A stretch of DNA of 64,000 nt, taken from assembly GCF_021300775.1 (NCBI RefSeq), contig NZ_JAJTJP010000002.1:243187-307186 (forward strand), given 5' to 3'. Source of the stretch: Parvimonas micra (GTDB lineage Bacteria > Bacillota > Clostridia > Tissierellales > Peptoniphilaceae). Made by a program: the position numbers and the translations under genes. Under the pieces are notes generated by a model. The model worked only from the letters and a program-made list of their open reading frames with translations. It ran no database searches and had not been told where the DNA came from. Positions 24,473-32,705 of this stretch are shown here, one piece after another. The first letter of the stretch is position 1, and each line of letters opens with the position of its first letter.

Positions 24473-26266
24473 ATGAAAAGAAATGAAGTAGATAAAAATT
24501 TAACTTGGAATTTGAGTGATCTTTTTAAAACAGAGGAAGATTATAAAAAAGCCCTTAATGAAATAGTAGAAAAAACAGATGAGTTAGTAAAAGTTTATGA
24601 AGGTAAACTTGACTGCTACTGTACTATAAATAGTTGTTTGGATGATTTAAAACCAATTTATGAATTAATTGACTTGACTGGAAATTATGCTGCTTTAGAT
24701 TATGAAACAGATTTAGGTGGAAAAGAACAATTTGAAAGAATTGTAAATTATGAAAATACAATTGCTCCAGTTTATGCTAAACTTAGTTTTGTAGAAACTG
24801 AAATCCTAGCAAATGACAAGAGAATAATAGAAAAAGCTATGAAAGAAAATTCTGAAAACAGAAGATTTTTAGAAAAACTTTTAGATAGAAAAGATCATAC
24901 TCTTTCAAAAGAAGTTGAAGGTACACTTTCAGCTTTAGCAGGAAGTTTTGAAACTCCTTTTAGAGTATATAATCAATCAAAGATGCAAGATTTATCTTTT
25001 GAAGATGTTGAAGTAAATGGAGTAAAAACACCAATGACTTACAATGTTTTTGAAGGAAGCTATGAAGTAAAAGCAGATACAGAATTTAGAAGAGATGCCT
25101 TTAAAAAATTCTATAAGACTTTAGAAAAATATGAAAATACATTTGCAAGTACGTATTATAGCAATGTTCAACATGATAAGGCTATGTCTAAAGTAAGAAA
25201 ATACGATAGTGTTTTTGATTACTTACTTGCTTCACAAGAAGTTACAAGAGAAATGTATAATAGACAATGCGATGTTATCATGGAAAAACTTGCTCCACAT
25301 ATTAGAAAATATGCAAGACTTTTAAAGAGAGTAAATAAATTAGATAAGATGACTTTTTCAGATATGAAAATGCCATTAGATTCAGAATTCCAAAAAATTT
25401 ATAGTGTTGAAGACTGTAAAAATATGGTTATTGATGGATTATCAGTTTTAGGAAGCGACTATAAAGAATATTTAGAAAAAGCTTTTAATAATAGATATAT
25501 TGATTATGTTGACAATGAAGGAAAATCATCAGGAGCTTTCTGTGCTAGTCCATATAAAGTTCATCCATATATACTTTTAACTTGGACAGGAAATATGTCT
25601 GATATTCTTACAGTTGCTCATGAGCTAGGACATGGTGGACATTTCTCACTTACACATCAAAATCAAAATATTTTAAATGTTGACTGCTCAACTTATTTTG
25701 TAGAAGCACCATCAACAACAAATGAATTGATTATGGCTCATTATCTTCTTGAAAAAGCAAAGACTGATAGAGAAAGAAGATGGATTATTTCAGAAATAAT
25801 TTCAAAAACATATTATCACAATTTCGTAACTCACTTCTTAGAAGCTTATTATCAAAGAGAAGTTTATAAGATTATAGATAATGGTGGAGCTGTTGATGCT
25901 GAAACTTTAAATACAATCTTTAAAGAAACAATGGAAAAATTCTTTGGAGAAGATGTTGAACTTGTAGATGGAGTTGAAAGAACATGGATGAGACAACCTC
26001 ATTACTACATGGGACTTTATTCATACACTTACAGTGCAGGTTTAACTATCGGAACACAAATGTGTCTAAATATTCTAAAAGATAATTCAAAAGCTGCACA
26101 ATGGATTGAAGTACTAAAATCAGGTGGAAGTAAAAATCCAATCGACCTTGCGAAAATGGCAGATGTTGATGTTACAACAGATGCACCACTTCTTAATACA
26201 ATAGAGTATATCGGAAGTCTAATTGACAAAATGGAAAGATTAACTGATAAAATAGAACAAGAATAA
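24473..26266 (+). CDS. pepF: oligoendopeptidase F, M3 zinc metallopeptidase
   Basis: 597 codons, the normal length. The zinc motif VAHELGHGGHF lies near residues 379-389 and the third ligand region is YFVEAPSTTNE about 25 residues later. The N-terminal oligopeptidase domain (WNLSDLF, YAALDYETDLGGKE) is also typical. The enzyme cleaves short peptides in the cytoplasm, consistent with an amino-acid-fermenting lifestyle. GGAGG precedes the ATG. Confidence 0.96.
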   Translation: MKRNEVDKNLTWNLSDLFKTEEDYKKALNEIVEKTDELVKVYEGKLDCYCTINSCLDDLKPIYELIDLTGNYAALDYETDLGGKEQFERIVNYENTIAPVYAKLSFVETEILANDKRIIEKAMKENSENRRFLEKLLDRKDHTLSKEVEGTLSALAGSFETPFRVYNQSKMQDLSFEDVEVNGVKTPMTYNVFEGSYEVKADTEFRRDAFKKFYKTLEKYENTFASTYYSNVQHDKAMSKVRKYDSVFDYLLASQEVTREMYNRQCDVIMEKLAPHIRKYARLLKRVNKLDKMTFSDMKMPLDSEFQKIYSVEDCKNMVIDGLSVLGSDYKEYLEKAFNNRYIDYVDNEGKSSGAFCASPYKVHPYILLTWTGNMSDILTVAHELGHGGHFSLTHQNQNILNVDCSTYFVEAPSTTNELIMAHYLLEKAKTDRERRWIISEIISKTYYHNFVTHFLEAYYQREVYKIIDNGGAVDAETLNTIFKETMEKFFGEDVELVDGVERTWMRQPHYYMGLYSYTYSAGLTIGTQMCLNILKDNSKAAQWIEVLKSGGSKNPIDLAKMADVDVTTDAPLLNTIEYIGSLIDKMERLTDKIEQE

Positions 26267-26308
26267 TTTAAAAAAGATACTGATTTATTCAGTATCTCAG
26301 ATTGATGA

Positions 26309-26342
26309 TAAAAGTGTCGATGAGCAATCATTGGCACTTTTT
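26309..26342 (+). terminator. terminator-like hairpin after pepF (repeat copy)
   Basis: AAAAGTG/CACTTTT with inner ATGA/TCAT pairing and a T run. A near-identical sequence occurs inverted at 16312-16348. A second hairpin without T run, GATACTGA/TCAGTATC, lies at about 26274-26298. The rest of 26343-26490 holds nothing recognised. Confidence 0.6.
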
Positions 26343-26492
26343 TAGTAGAGAAAAATGGGAAAAGTAGTATAATAATTTGACTATAGACAAATAAATTAAG
26401 AAGAACCCCACCCTTGACGTGAATTATTTTGTTTTATATATTTTTTATCTCTTTTAGAAATACTATTTTGCTTATCAGCAATAGTTTTTTAT

Positions 26493-26516
26493 AAAAAAAG
26501 GAGCTTTAAGCTCCTT
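26493..26516 (-). terminator. terminator of the ybaB-recR-azlCD operon
   Basis: AAGGAGCTT/AAGCTCCTT followed on the minus strand by a T run. Confidence 0.8.
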
Positions 26517-26520
26517 AAAT

Positions 26521-26838
26521 TTATATAAAAATATTCATATATAAAAATGTTGTTAGTATTGCTGCGAATACTGTTAGTATCATATTTTTAGTAATATATG
26601 ATACTACTGAAGCAACTGCGATTGTAACTGAATACATTATTTTATCAGAAGCTTCTGCTTTTAAGACTTCTCTTAAAATCAGTACAGTCATTGAAGTAAA
26701 AGGAATGATTTTAAAGAAAGTCATTAATCTTTTATTAAAAGTTTTTCCTCTAAGGAAGAATAAAGGAAGAACTTTTGGAATTATTGTTACTGCTGCTGCA
26801 ACAAGTGTAGCAACTATATAATAAGTTAGTTTGTCCAT
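26521..26838 (-). CDS. azlD: AzlD-family branched-chain amino acid exporter, small subunit
   Basis: 105 codons, three or four helices with family phrases TIIPKVLPLFFL and FFKIIPFTSMTVLI. AzlD pairs with AzlC to export branched-chain amino acids or analogues such as 4-azaleucine. It lies 14 nt downstream of azlC and has a GGAG-type site. Confidence 0.88.
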   Translation of the reverse strand: MDKLTYYIVATLVAAAVTIIPKVLPLFFLRGKTFNKRLMTFFKIIPFTSMTVLILREVLKAEASDKIMYSVTIAVASVVSYITKNMILTVFAAILTTFLYMNIFI

Positions 26839-26852
26839 TTTTTCTCCTTATT

Positions 26853-27563
26853 TTATTCTTCTTCTTTATCTTCTAATGTTTCATCGCCAATTAAGAATAT
26901 TCCAACTATTGAAGAAATTATTATTGAAAAAACTATATCCCATCCAAGTGGAAATATATTTAAACGACAAATAATATAGTAGATTATTGCTGTTGCGATT
27001 ACAATTCTAACTGTTACTAAATGCTTTCTTACATTTGGAACAAGTAGGGCAATGAAAAGTCCTAAAAGACCAACACTGAATGCAACTTTTATATTGTTAG
27101 GCAAAAAGTCGCCTAAAAAATATCCTACTAGTGTAAAAATTCCCCATATAAAGTAAGGTGGAATTTGAACTCCAAGTGTAAAAGATGTATTTACTTTTTC
27201 TTTGTTAAATGAAAGAATAGAAAAACTTTCATCTGTTAATAACCAACCAACGATAGGGAATGCTTTATGATTTACCTTATCTACTGTTGCCCCAATTGTA
27301 GCAGACATAAGGAAAAGTCTTGTGTTTAGTAAAAATACTGAGACTGCAATTCCTAAAATAGGAACACTTGCCGTTAAAAATCCTACTAACATAAATTGAG
27401 CAGCTCCAGAATATAAAACAAAAGAACTCAAAAAAGCATGACATAAACCCAGCGAATTAGTATTACAAAGAATACCAAAAGTAATCGCTGAAGGAATATA
27501 ACCTATCCATATAGGAATCGAATGACGAACTCCTGATAAAAACTTATTAGTTTTTGATTTCAT
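26853..27563 (-). CDS. azlC: AzlC-family branched-chain amino acid exporter, large subunit
   Basis: 236 codons from ATG 27563, which has GGGGG seven bases upstream; a TTG four codons earlier overlaps that site. AzlC features are SIPIWIGYIPSAITFGIL, YSGAAQFMLVGFL and LLTDESFSI. It forms a two-component exporter with AzlD. The gene follows recR by only 23 nt, so it appears to be read from the ybaB-recR transcript, an unusual coupling of transport and DNA-repair genes. Confidence 0.9.
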   Translation of the reverse strand: MKSKTNKFLSGVRHSIPIWIGYIPSAITFGILCNTNSLGLCHAFLSSFVLYSGAAQFMLVGFLTASVPILGIAVSVFLLNTRLFLMSATIGATVDKVNHKAFPIVGWLLTDESFSILSFNKEKVNTSFTLGVQIPPYFIWGIFTLVGYFLGDFLPNNIKVAFSVGLLGLFIALLVPNVRKHLVTVRIVIATAIIYYIICRLNIFPLGWDIVFSIIISSIVGIFLIGDETLEDKEEE

Positions 27564-27586
27564 ATTTACCCCCAAACATTAGAAAC

Positions 27587-28195
27587 CTAGTATTCAATCT
27601 CTCTTCTATCTTCTAATGCCTTTAAAAATGTTAATTCATCATAGCTATCTATGCTTCTACCAATAGGGATTCCATTTGCAATTTTTGAAATCTTTAGGTC
27701 TTTGAATTTTTTAAGTAAGTCGATGATATAAAGTTCAGTTAGTTCACCGTCAATTGTTTGACTAATAGCGAAGATAACTTCCTTTACATTGTCTTTTTCA
27801 ATTCTATCCAAAAGTGTATTTACATTTAAATCGTCTAAAGTTATCCCTTCTCTTGGAGTAACAAGGCCATTTAAAATATGATAAGTTCCTTTATATACTT
27901 TAGTCTTTTCAAGACTTATAACACCATGCATATCTTCAACAATAGTTATAACAGACTTATCTCTTTTTGGATTAGAACAAATATTACAGATTTCATCTTC
28001 TGTTAAATTTCCACAAATTTTACAGTGATGAGTATTCTTTTTCATATTTATAAGACTTTTTGCAAATTCAATCGTAAAATCATCATCCATTTCTAAAATT
28101 TTCAAAGCCATTTTAGTTGCAGATTTTCTTCCGATAGATGGAAGTTTTGATAAATAGTGAATAACTTCATCTATTGATTTAGTATACTTATTCAT
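27587..28195 (-). CDS. recR: recombination mediator protein RecR
   Basis: 202 codons. The helix-hairpin-helix LPSIGRKSATKMAL, the zinc finger CKICGNLTEDEICNIC (residues ~56-71) and the Toprim domain starting VITIVEDMHGVIS are all present. RecR works with RecF/RecO to load RecA at gaps. It starts 2 nt after ybaB, in the standard order. Confidence 0.96.
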   Translation of the reverse strand: MNKYTKSIDEVIHYLSKLPSIGRKSATKMALKILEMDDDFTIEFAKSLINMKKNTHHCKICGNLTEDEICNICSNPKRDKSVITIVEDMHGVISLEKTKVYKGTYHILNGLVTPREGITLDDLNVNTLLDRIEKDNVKEVIFAISQTIDGELTELYIIDLLKKFKDLKISKIANGIPIGRSIDSYDELTFLKALEDRREIEY

Positions 28196-28197
28196 TT

Positions 28198-28539
28198 CTA
28201 TAATCCTGGAATATTAATTCCGCCTGTTATTTTATTAATTTCTGAATCATGTTTTTCTTGAGCTTTTCTATTAGCTTCATTTATAGCTGTTATAATTAAA
28301 TCTTGTAACATTTCTATATCATCTGGATCAACAACTTCTGGAGTAAGTTTAATGCTTAAAACTTCTTTCTTTCCATTAACAGTTACTTCAACTGCGCCAC
28401 CACCAGATGTTGCAGAAACTTCTTCTTCATCTAATAATTTTTGCGTATTTTCAAGTTCTCTTTGCATCTTTTGCATTTGTTTCATCATATTGCCCATATT
28501 CATTCCGCCACCGAATTTAGGGAAACCACCTTTAGCCAT
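28198..28539 (-). CDS. ybaB: YbaB/EbfC-family nucleoid-associated protein
   Basis: 113 codons, AGGAGG before the ATG. A flexible start ([20 protein letters not shown]) leads to the helix-strand dimer fold with [25 protein letters not shown]. These proteins bind DNA as dimers. In most Firmicutes this gene directly follows dnaX; here a lipoprotein gene and a terminator separate them. Confidence 0.93.
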   Translation of the reverse strand: MAKGGFPKFGGGMNMGNMMKQMQKMQRELENTQKLLDEEEVSATSGGGAVEVTVNGKKEVLSIKLTPEVVDPDDIEMLQDLIITAINEANRKAQEKHDSEINKITGGINIPGL

Positions 28540-28735
28540 AAATACCTCCTAAAAAAATTAAATATCACAATTAATCAATGAGTAAAATCATTAATTTTTA
28601 AATTTTATTGTTAAAAAAATAACATAAAATTCCGAAAACCCCTTAAAAATCTTGTCTTATATTAACATTTTTTTAAGGATAAATCAATCGTTTACAATAA
28701 CCGATTAAAGCAATTTTACATTTTGATAAAAATAC

Positions 28736-28778
28736 AAAAAGACAATGAAGATATTGAAAATATCACATTGTCTTTTTT
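28736..28778. terminator. terminator after the serpin-like gene
   Basis: Stem AAAAAGACAATG/CATTGTCTTTTT with an inner ATATT/AATAT stem; T run on both strands. The gap 28540-28735 is AT-rich and must hold the ybaB promoter on the minus strand. Confidence 0.8.
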
Positions 28779-28793
28779 GAAAAAACTTATTTA

Positions 28794-29939
28794 TTACTTA
28801 CTTGGATCTGTTATAAAGGCTGAAAAAGTAATTAAATTTGTATTACTTTTTTCATCTAAATCTTCTATGATAACATAAAAAGGACTATCCATTTTTATAG
28901 TTAAATGTTTTTTGCCAGGAACAGCAGTTGATTTATTTGATATTTTTGTTACAGTCTTTGCTTTTGCGCCGTTTTCATCAATTTTTAGAATTGAGTTTTG
29001 TTTTGCATCAGATACTTTAATTTCAGTATTTCCTAGTAATTTCTCCAACTTATATCCACTTAACATCTTATCAAGACCAATCTTTGAAAATAATGATTTA
29101 AAATCCACTTCCGTCTTTGTATCTATTTTTGGTAAAAAGAAAGTTACCTCAGCTGATTCATTACTATTTTCTAAAGAGTATATAGTTTCTTGCAATTGTT
29201 CTGCTGAAAAATATTCATTCTTTTTAGGTTTTATAAAATAAACTTTTGAATCATTTGCTACCATTGAAAAAGCTTCTTTTTCTTCATCGGATATTGCAAC
29301 TGAATTTTCAAAACTATTAGACATGGTTTTTACTTGTATTACTGAGCCATCCAACTTTTTAAAATCTCTCATTTTAGTTAGTGATTCATTAAATTTCTGA
29401 TCCCAATTTGCATCATAGTTTACTGTATCAATAAAACTTGTAATTAAACTTTCATCAAATTCAGCTTTATCTAAAATTTCTTCAAGATGTTTTTTTTGAA
29501 AATCTTGATAAGTCTTAGTTGCTTCTTTTGATGATTTTACAGTTTTAACATTATCATAATTAAGATTTTTTGTTTCTCCATTAAAATTTTTAGTATTTAT
29601 TAAAATTAAATTTGCTAATTTGCTATTTTTTAATTTTAAATTTTGAAGATGAGCATCATCATAATTCTTTAAAAACTCTAAATTTTCTCTATCTTCAGTA
29701 GAAAGAGAAATTAAATCTAAACATCTTTGAATAGATAAGGGAGATAAGACAAAATTCTCTCCTTTATTAGATTTTAGCATTGAAAAAATTTCTAAATTCA
29801 ATTTGTTTATATTTTTTGTTTTATCTTTATTAAATACAATTTGTTCTCTATTTTCTGGAAACGGCTTTTCAGCTTTTGAGCAAGAAGCTAGTGAGATTGA
29901 AACAAAAAATAATAAAATAGTTTTTAATAAGTTTTTCAT
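28794..29939 (-). CDS. serpin-like lipoprotein (serine protease inhibitor family)
   Basis: 381 codons. The signal peptide ends in LASC, with Cys20 as the lipid site. Serpin marks follow in order: FVLSPLSIQRCLDLIS (SPLS, residues 66-69), NYDANWDQKFNESLT (the strand/shutter region with N and W), FFLPKIDTKTEV, the hinge-like ILKIDENGAKAKTVT (from residue ~318) and the closing SPFYVIIED...LITFSAFITDP. If Glu322 is P17, the scissile bond would be near Thr338-Ala339. The hinge is close to, but not perfectly, inhibitory type (Lys at P11). A surface-anchored serpin could protect the cell from host or neighbour proteases. The gene sits between dnaX and ybaB. Confidence 0.78.
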   Translation of the reverse strand: MKNLLKTILLFFVSISLASCSKAEKPFPENREQIVFNKDKTKNINKLNLEIFSMLKSNKGENFVLSPLSIQRCLDLISLSTEDRENLEFLKNYDDAHLQNLKLKNSKLANLILINTKNFNGETKNLNYDNVKTVKSSKEATKTYQDFQKKHLEEILDKAEFDESLITSFIDTVNYDANWDQKFNESLTKMRDFKKLDGSVIQVKTMSNSFENSVAISDEEKEAFSMVANDSKVYFIKPKKNEYFSAEQLQETIYSLENSNESAEVTFFLPKIDTKTEVDFKSLFSKIGLDKMLSGYKLEKLLGNTEIKVSDAKQNSILKIDENGAKAKTVTKISNKSTAVPGKKHLTIKMDSPFYVIIEDLDEKSNTNLITFSAFITDPSK

Positions 29940-29977
29940 AAGACATCTCCTTTCAATGTTTGAGAAATATTTTTAAA

Positions 29978-31624
29978 TTATTCTACAAAATTAGCGTAAA
30001 CCGTCAATGATTTATGAACAGGCATATTAATTTTTGTGAAAAATTCATTTAAAATAATATTATCTTGTACAACAAAATTATGATTTTCATCTAATTTATA
30101 ACTTCCAAACTTAAATAAATACTCCTTACAGTTGATATGTAAGAAAGCTTCTTTTGGGAAATAGTAAATTTCTTTAACACTTTCGTCAAAAAGTTTAGAA
30201 ATAGTTTTTTTGAATATAGTTGTTTTTAAAACATCTTTAAAAGAACTTAAATCAACTTTTTCAAATAATGCTTCATTATTATCAGAAGATTCAGAGATTT
30301 CTGTATTTCCAATATTTTCATGATTTTCTGCATTTTCATGAGTTTCAATATTTTCTATTGTTTCAATAGTTTCAGTGTTTTCCACAGTTTCAACGGTTTC
30401 AACAGTATTGAAATTTTCTACTACTTCAGTAGCTTTTTCTTCTGGTTTTTCTACTACAATTTCTTCTTTTGATTCAATTTTTAAATTTCCACTCTTAATC
30501 ATATTTTCAAGAGCTTCAATTCTCTTTTCCATTTCAGATTTTTCTTTTCTATATGAACAAATCTTGATAATTAAAAGTTCAGTTAATGCATTTTGCATAT
30601 CACTCTTTTTCATCTTATCTTCAACATCTAAAAGATTTTCTAATATAAATATAAGCTCATCCATTTTAAATTGATTTGAATGTTCTAAATATCTCTTATA
30701 CTCAACATCATTTAGAGTTGTAAGTTCTTTTTTGATACTCTTAACTAAAACTATATTTCTAAAATGTTTAATTAAATCAATAATTATATTATTTGGAGTT
30801 TTTCCGTTTTCAACTAAATTTCTAAAAGTCTCAATAGTTTCATTTTTTGAAGAATTTAAAATTGAATTTGAAAGTTCAAATAACTTATTTAAGTTAACAA
30901 GTCCTAAACATTCATTAATATCTTCAACTGTAATTTTTTCTTTTCCAGTTGCTACAACTTGATCTAAAAGACTTAAAGCATCTCTCATTGCACCAGAAGA
31001 AAGTTCAGAAATTAAATTAATTCCATCTTCTTCAACTTCAACATTTAGATTATTTAAAATATATTTAATATTTTCAACAATATCTAAATTGTGAATTCTC
31101 TTAAATTCAAATCTTTGACATCTTGAAATAATTGTATCTGGAAGTTTATCAATTTCGGTAGTCGCCAAAATAAAAATTAAATGCTTTGGTGGTTCTTCTA
31201 AAATTTTTAGAAGAGCATTAAAGCCTTCATTTGTAATCATGTGAGCTTCGTCTATAATATAAACTTTGTATTTTACAATTTGTGGGGGATAGATTACTTT
31301 TTCTTTTAATTCCCTTATATCGTCAATACGTCTATTACTTGCAGCATCCATTTCTACAACTTCAAGAGCCTTGTCATTAAGAATCATTTTACAATTTTCA
31401 CATTCATTACAAGGATTTCCGTCTTTTGGATTTAAACAGTTAACAGCACGAGCAAATATTTTAGCACAACTTGTCTTTCCAGTTCCTCTAATTCCTGAGA
31501 AAAGATAAGCATGTCCTAAATTACCAGTCTTTATTTGATTTTTTAAAATTTCAACAATATGAGATTGACCAACAACTCTTGTAAAGTCCTTCGGTCTAAA
31601 CTCTCTATAAATAGCTTGTTTCAA
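29978..31624 (-). CDS. dnaX: DNA polymerase III subunit gamma/tau
   Basis: 548 codons. Walker A GIRGTGKTSCAK (residues ~44-55), zinc cysteines in CLNPKDGNPCNECENC, Walker B IIDEAHMIT near 120 and the sensor LATTEIDKLPDTIISRCQRF identify the clamp-loader ATPase. A Thr/Val/Ile/Glu/Asn-rich low-complexity region (about 395-445) with repeated TVE/TIEN units separates the clamp-loader part from a C-terminal tau-like domain. It starts the minus-strand replication gene group, with the serpin-like gene 38 nt downstream. Confidence 0.95.
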   Translation of the reverse strand: MKQAIYREFRPKDFTRVVGQSHIVEILKNQIKTGNLGHAYLFSGIRGTGKTSCAKIFARAVNCLNPKDGNPCNECENCKMILNDKALEVVEMDAASNRRIDDIRELKEKVIYPPQIVKYKVYIIDEAHMITNEGFNALLKILEEPPKHLIFILATTEIDKLPDTIISRCQRFEFKRIHNLDIVENIKYILNNLNVEVEEDGINLISELSSGAMRDALSLLDQVVATGKEKITVEDINECLGLVNLNKLFELSNSILNSSKNETIETFRNLVENGKTPNNIIIDLIKHFRNIVLVKSIKKELTTLNDVEYKRYLEHSNQFKMDELIFILENLLDVEDKMKKSDMQNALTELLIIKICSYRKEKSEMEKRIEALENMIKSGNLKIESKEEIVVEKPEEKATEVVENFNTVETVETVENTETIETIENIETHENAENHENIGNTEISESSDNNEALFEKVDLSSFKDVLKTTIFKKTISKLFDESVKEIYYFPKEAFLHINCKEYLFKFGSYKLDENHNFVVQDNIILNEFFTKINMPVHKSLTVYANFVE

Positions 31625-31661
31625 AATTTCACCTCTATAATTTTTATTAATTTATGTATAT

Positions 31662-31766
31662 ATTATATCATATCATAGTTTCCTTTTGATAACTAAATAG
31701 CTGTAACTATGATGAAATATTAATAGCTTTATCATTAGGCATAAAGCTATTAATATTATATCATAT
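31662..31766. repeat. two hairpins between a 14-bp direct repeat
   Basis: ATATTATATCATAT occurs at 31662-31675 and 31753-31766. Between them are an inverted pair ATCATAGTT/AACTATGAT and a perfect 14-bp hairpin ATTAATAGCTTTAT/ATAAAGCTATTAAT (31719-31754). There is no T run. It lies in the divergent gap before dnaX and may be a small insertion or a control site. Confidence 0.45.
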
Positions 31767-31863
31767 AACAAATAAAAATGTAGAATAAAGATATAAAATG
31801 ATTTTTGTTAAAATTAACAAAGTTCTTTACAAACTGAACACTTTAAAAATACATATAAAAGCA

Positions 31864-31892
31864 TTGACAATCAAACTTTTTTTTTATAAAAT
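31864..31892 (+). promoter_or_regulatory. consensus sigma-A promoter
   Basis: TTGACA, 17-nt spacer, TAAAAT; drives the membrane-protein gene at 31941. Confidence 0.7.
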
Positions 31893-31893
31893 A

Positions 31894-31947
31894 AACCGAT
31901 AGTAGAGGGTAGTATTAAGGAACCGATAGTAGAGGGTAATATGAAGA
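31894..31947 (+). repeat. 27-bp tandem duplication spanning a ribosome-binding site
   Basis: AACCGATAGTAGAGGGTA occurs at 31894-31911 and again at 31921-31938; the second copy supplies the ribosome-binding site (GAGGG) and runs into the ATG of the next gene. The first copy carries the same site but ends in GTATTAAGG instead of a start codon. Confidence 0.75.
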
Positions 31948-32621
31948 AAGATAAATTGTTTATAAGAGTTATTATGTCAATTATAGGTATGATTATATTA
32001 GGAATCGGTGTATTTTTCACAATAAAAGTTAACCTTGGCTCTGATCCTGCGAGTACGCTTCAACTTGGAATGGCAAAACAATTAGGAATAAGCTATGGAT
32101 TGTCTACAGTTATTTTTAATATTGTATTTTTAATTGTAATATTTTGTTTTGATAAAAAATATATAAATATATCTTCAATTTTAGCAATTTTTATAATTGG
32201 TTATACCGTTGAAGGTATGAATTTAATTTTTGGTTGGCTTGATTTAGAAAGTTTAAATTTAATATATAAACTTATAATTTGTTTAATCGGAACATTTGTT
32301 ATATCAATAGGAGTTACAGTATATATATTTTCAGACTTGGGTGTTGGAGCAACAGATGGTATATCTGAATTAATAAGTGGTAAAACAAAATTTCATTACA
32401 GAACTGTAAGATTTGTTTCGGATTTAATTTTAGTTATTTTGGGATATTTACTAGGAAGTGTTGTTGGTGTAGGAACTATCCTTATAACATTTAGTGTAGG
32501 ACCTTTTATTCAACGTAACAGAAAAATTATGGCTCCATTACTTAAAAAGGTTGTTGGGGAAGAACTAGTTCAAGACGTAAATAGTCATGAAGAAAAATTT
32601 GAAAAAGAAGTTATTGCATAA
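31941..32621 (+). CDS. YczE/YitT-like integral membrane protein
   Basis: 226 codons with five or six helices. The phrases FFTIKVNLGSDPASTLQLGMAKQLG and YIFSDLGVGATDGISELI form an internal repeat typical of the YczE/YyaS (YitT-related) family, whose function is unknown. YczE is linked to surfactin production in Bacillus. It is followed by a terminator and then an M20 peptidase gene. Confidence 0.82.
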   Translation: MKKDKLFIRVIMSIIGMIILGIGVFFTIKVNLGSDPASTLQLGMAKQLGISYGLSTVIFNIVFLIVIFCFDKKYINISSILAIFIIGYTVEGMNLIFGWLDLESLNLIYKLIICLIGTFVISIGVTVYIFSDLGVGATDGISELISGKTKFHYRTVRFVSDLILVILGYLLGSVVGVGTILITFSVGPFIQRNRKIMAPLLKKVVGEELVQDVNSHEEKFEKEVIA

Positions 32622-32623
32622 TG

Positions 32624-32647
32624 AAATAGGGGAAACCCTATTTTTTT
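32624..32647 (+). terminator. Rho-independent terminator
   Basis: Stem AAATAGGG/CCCTATTT with a GAAA tetraloop and T run. Confidence 0.85.
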
Positions 32648-32705
32648 ATTGCGAAAAGTGGTATTATATGATTATAAAAATACAATCAAAAACAAGGAGT
32701 TTTTT

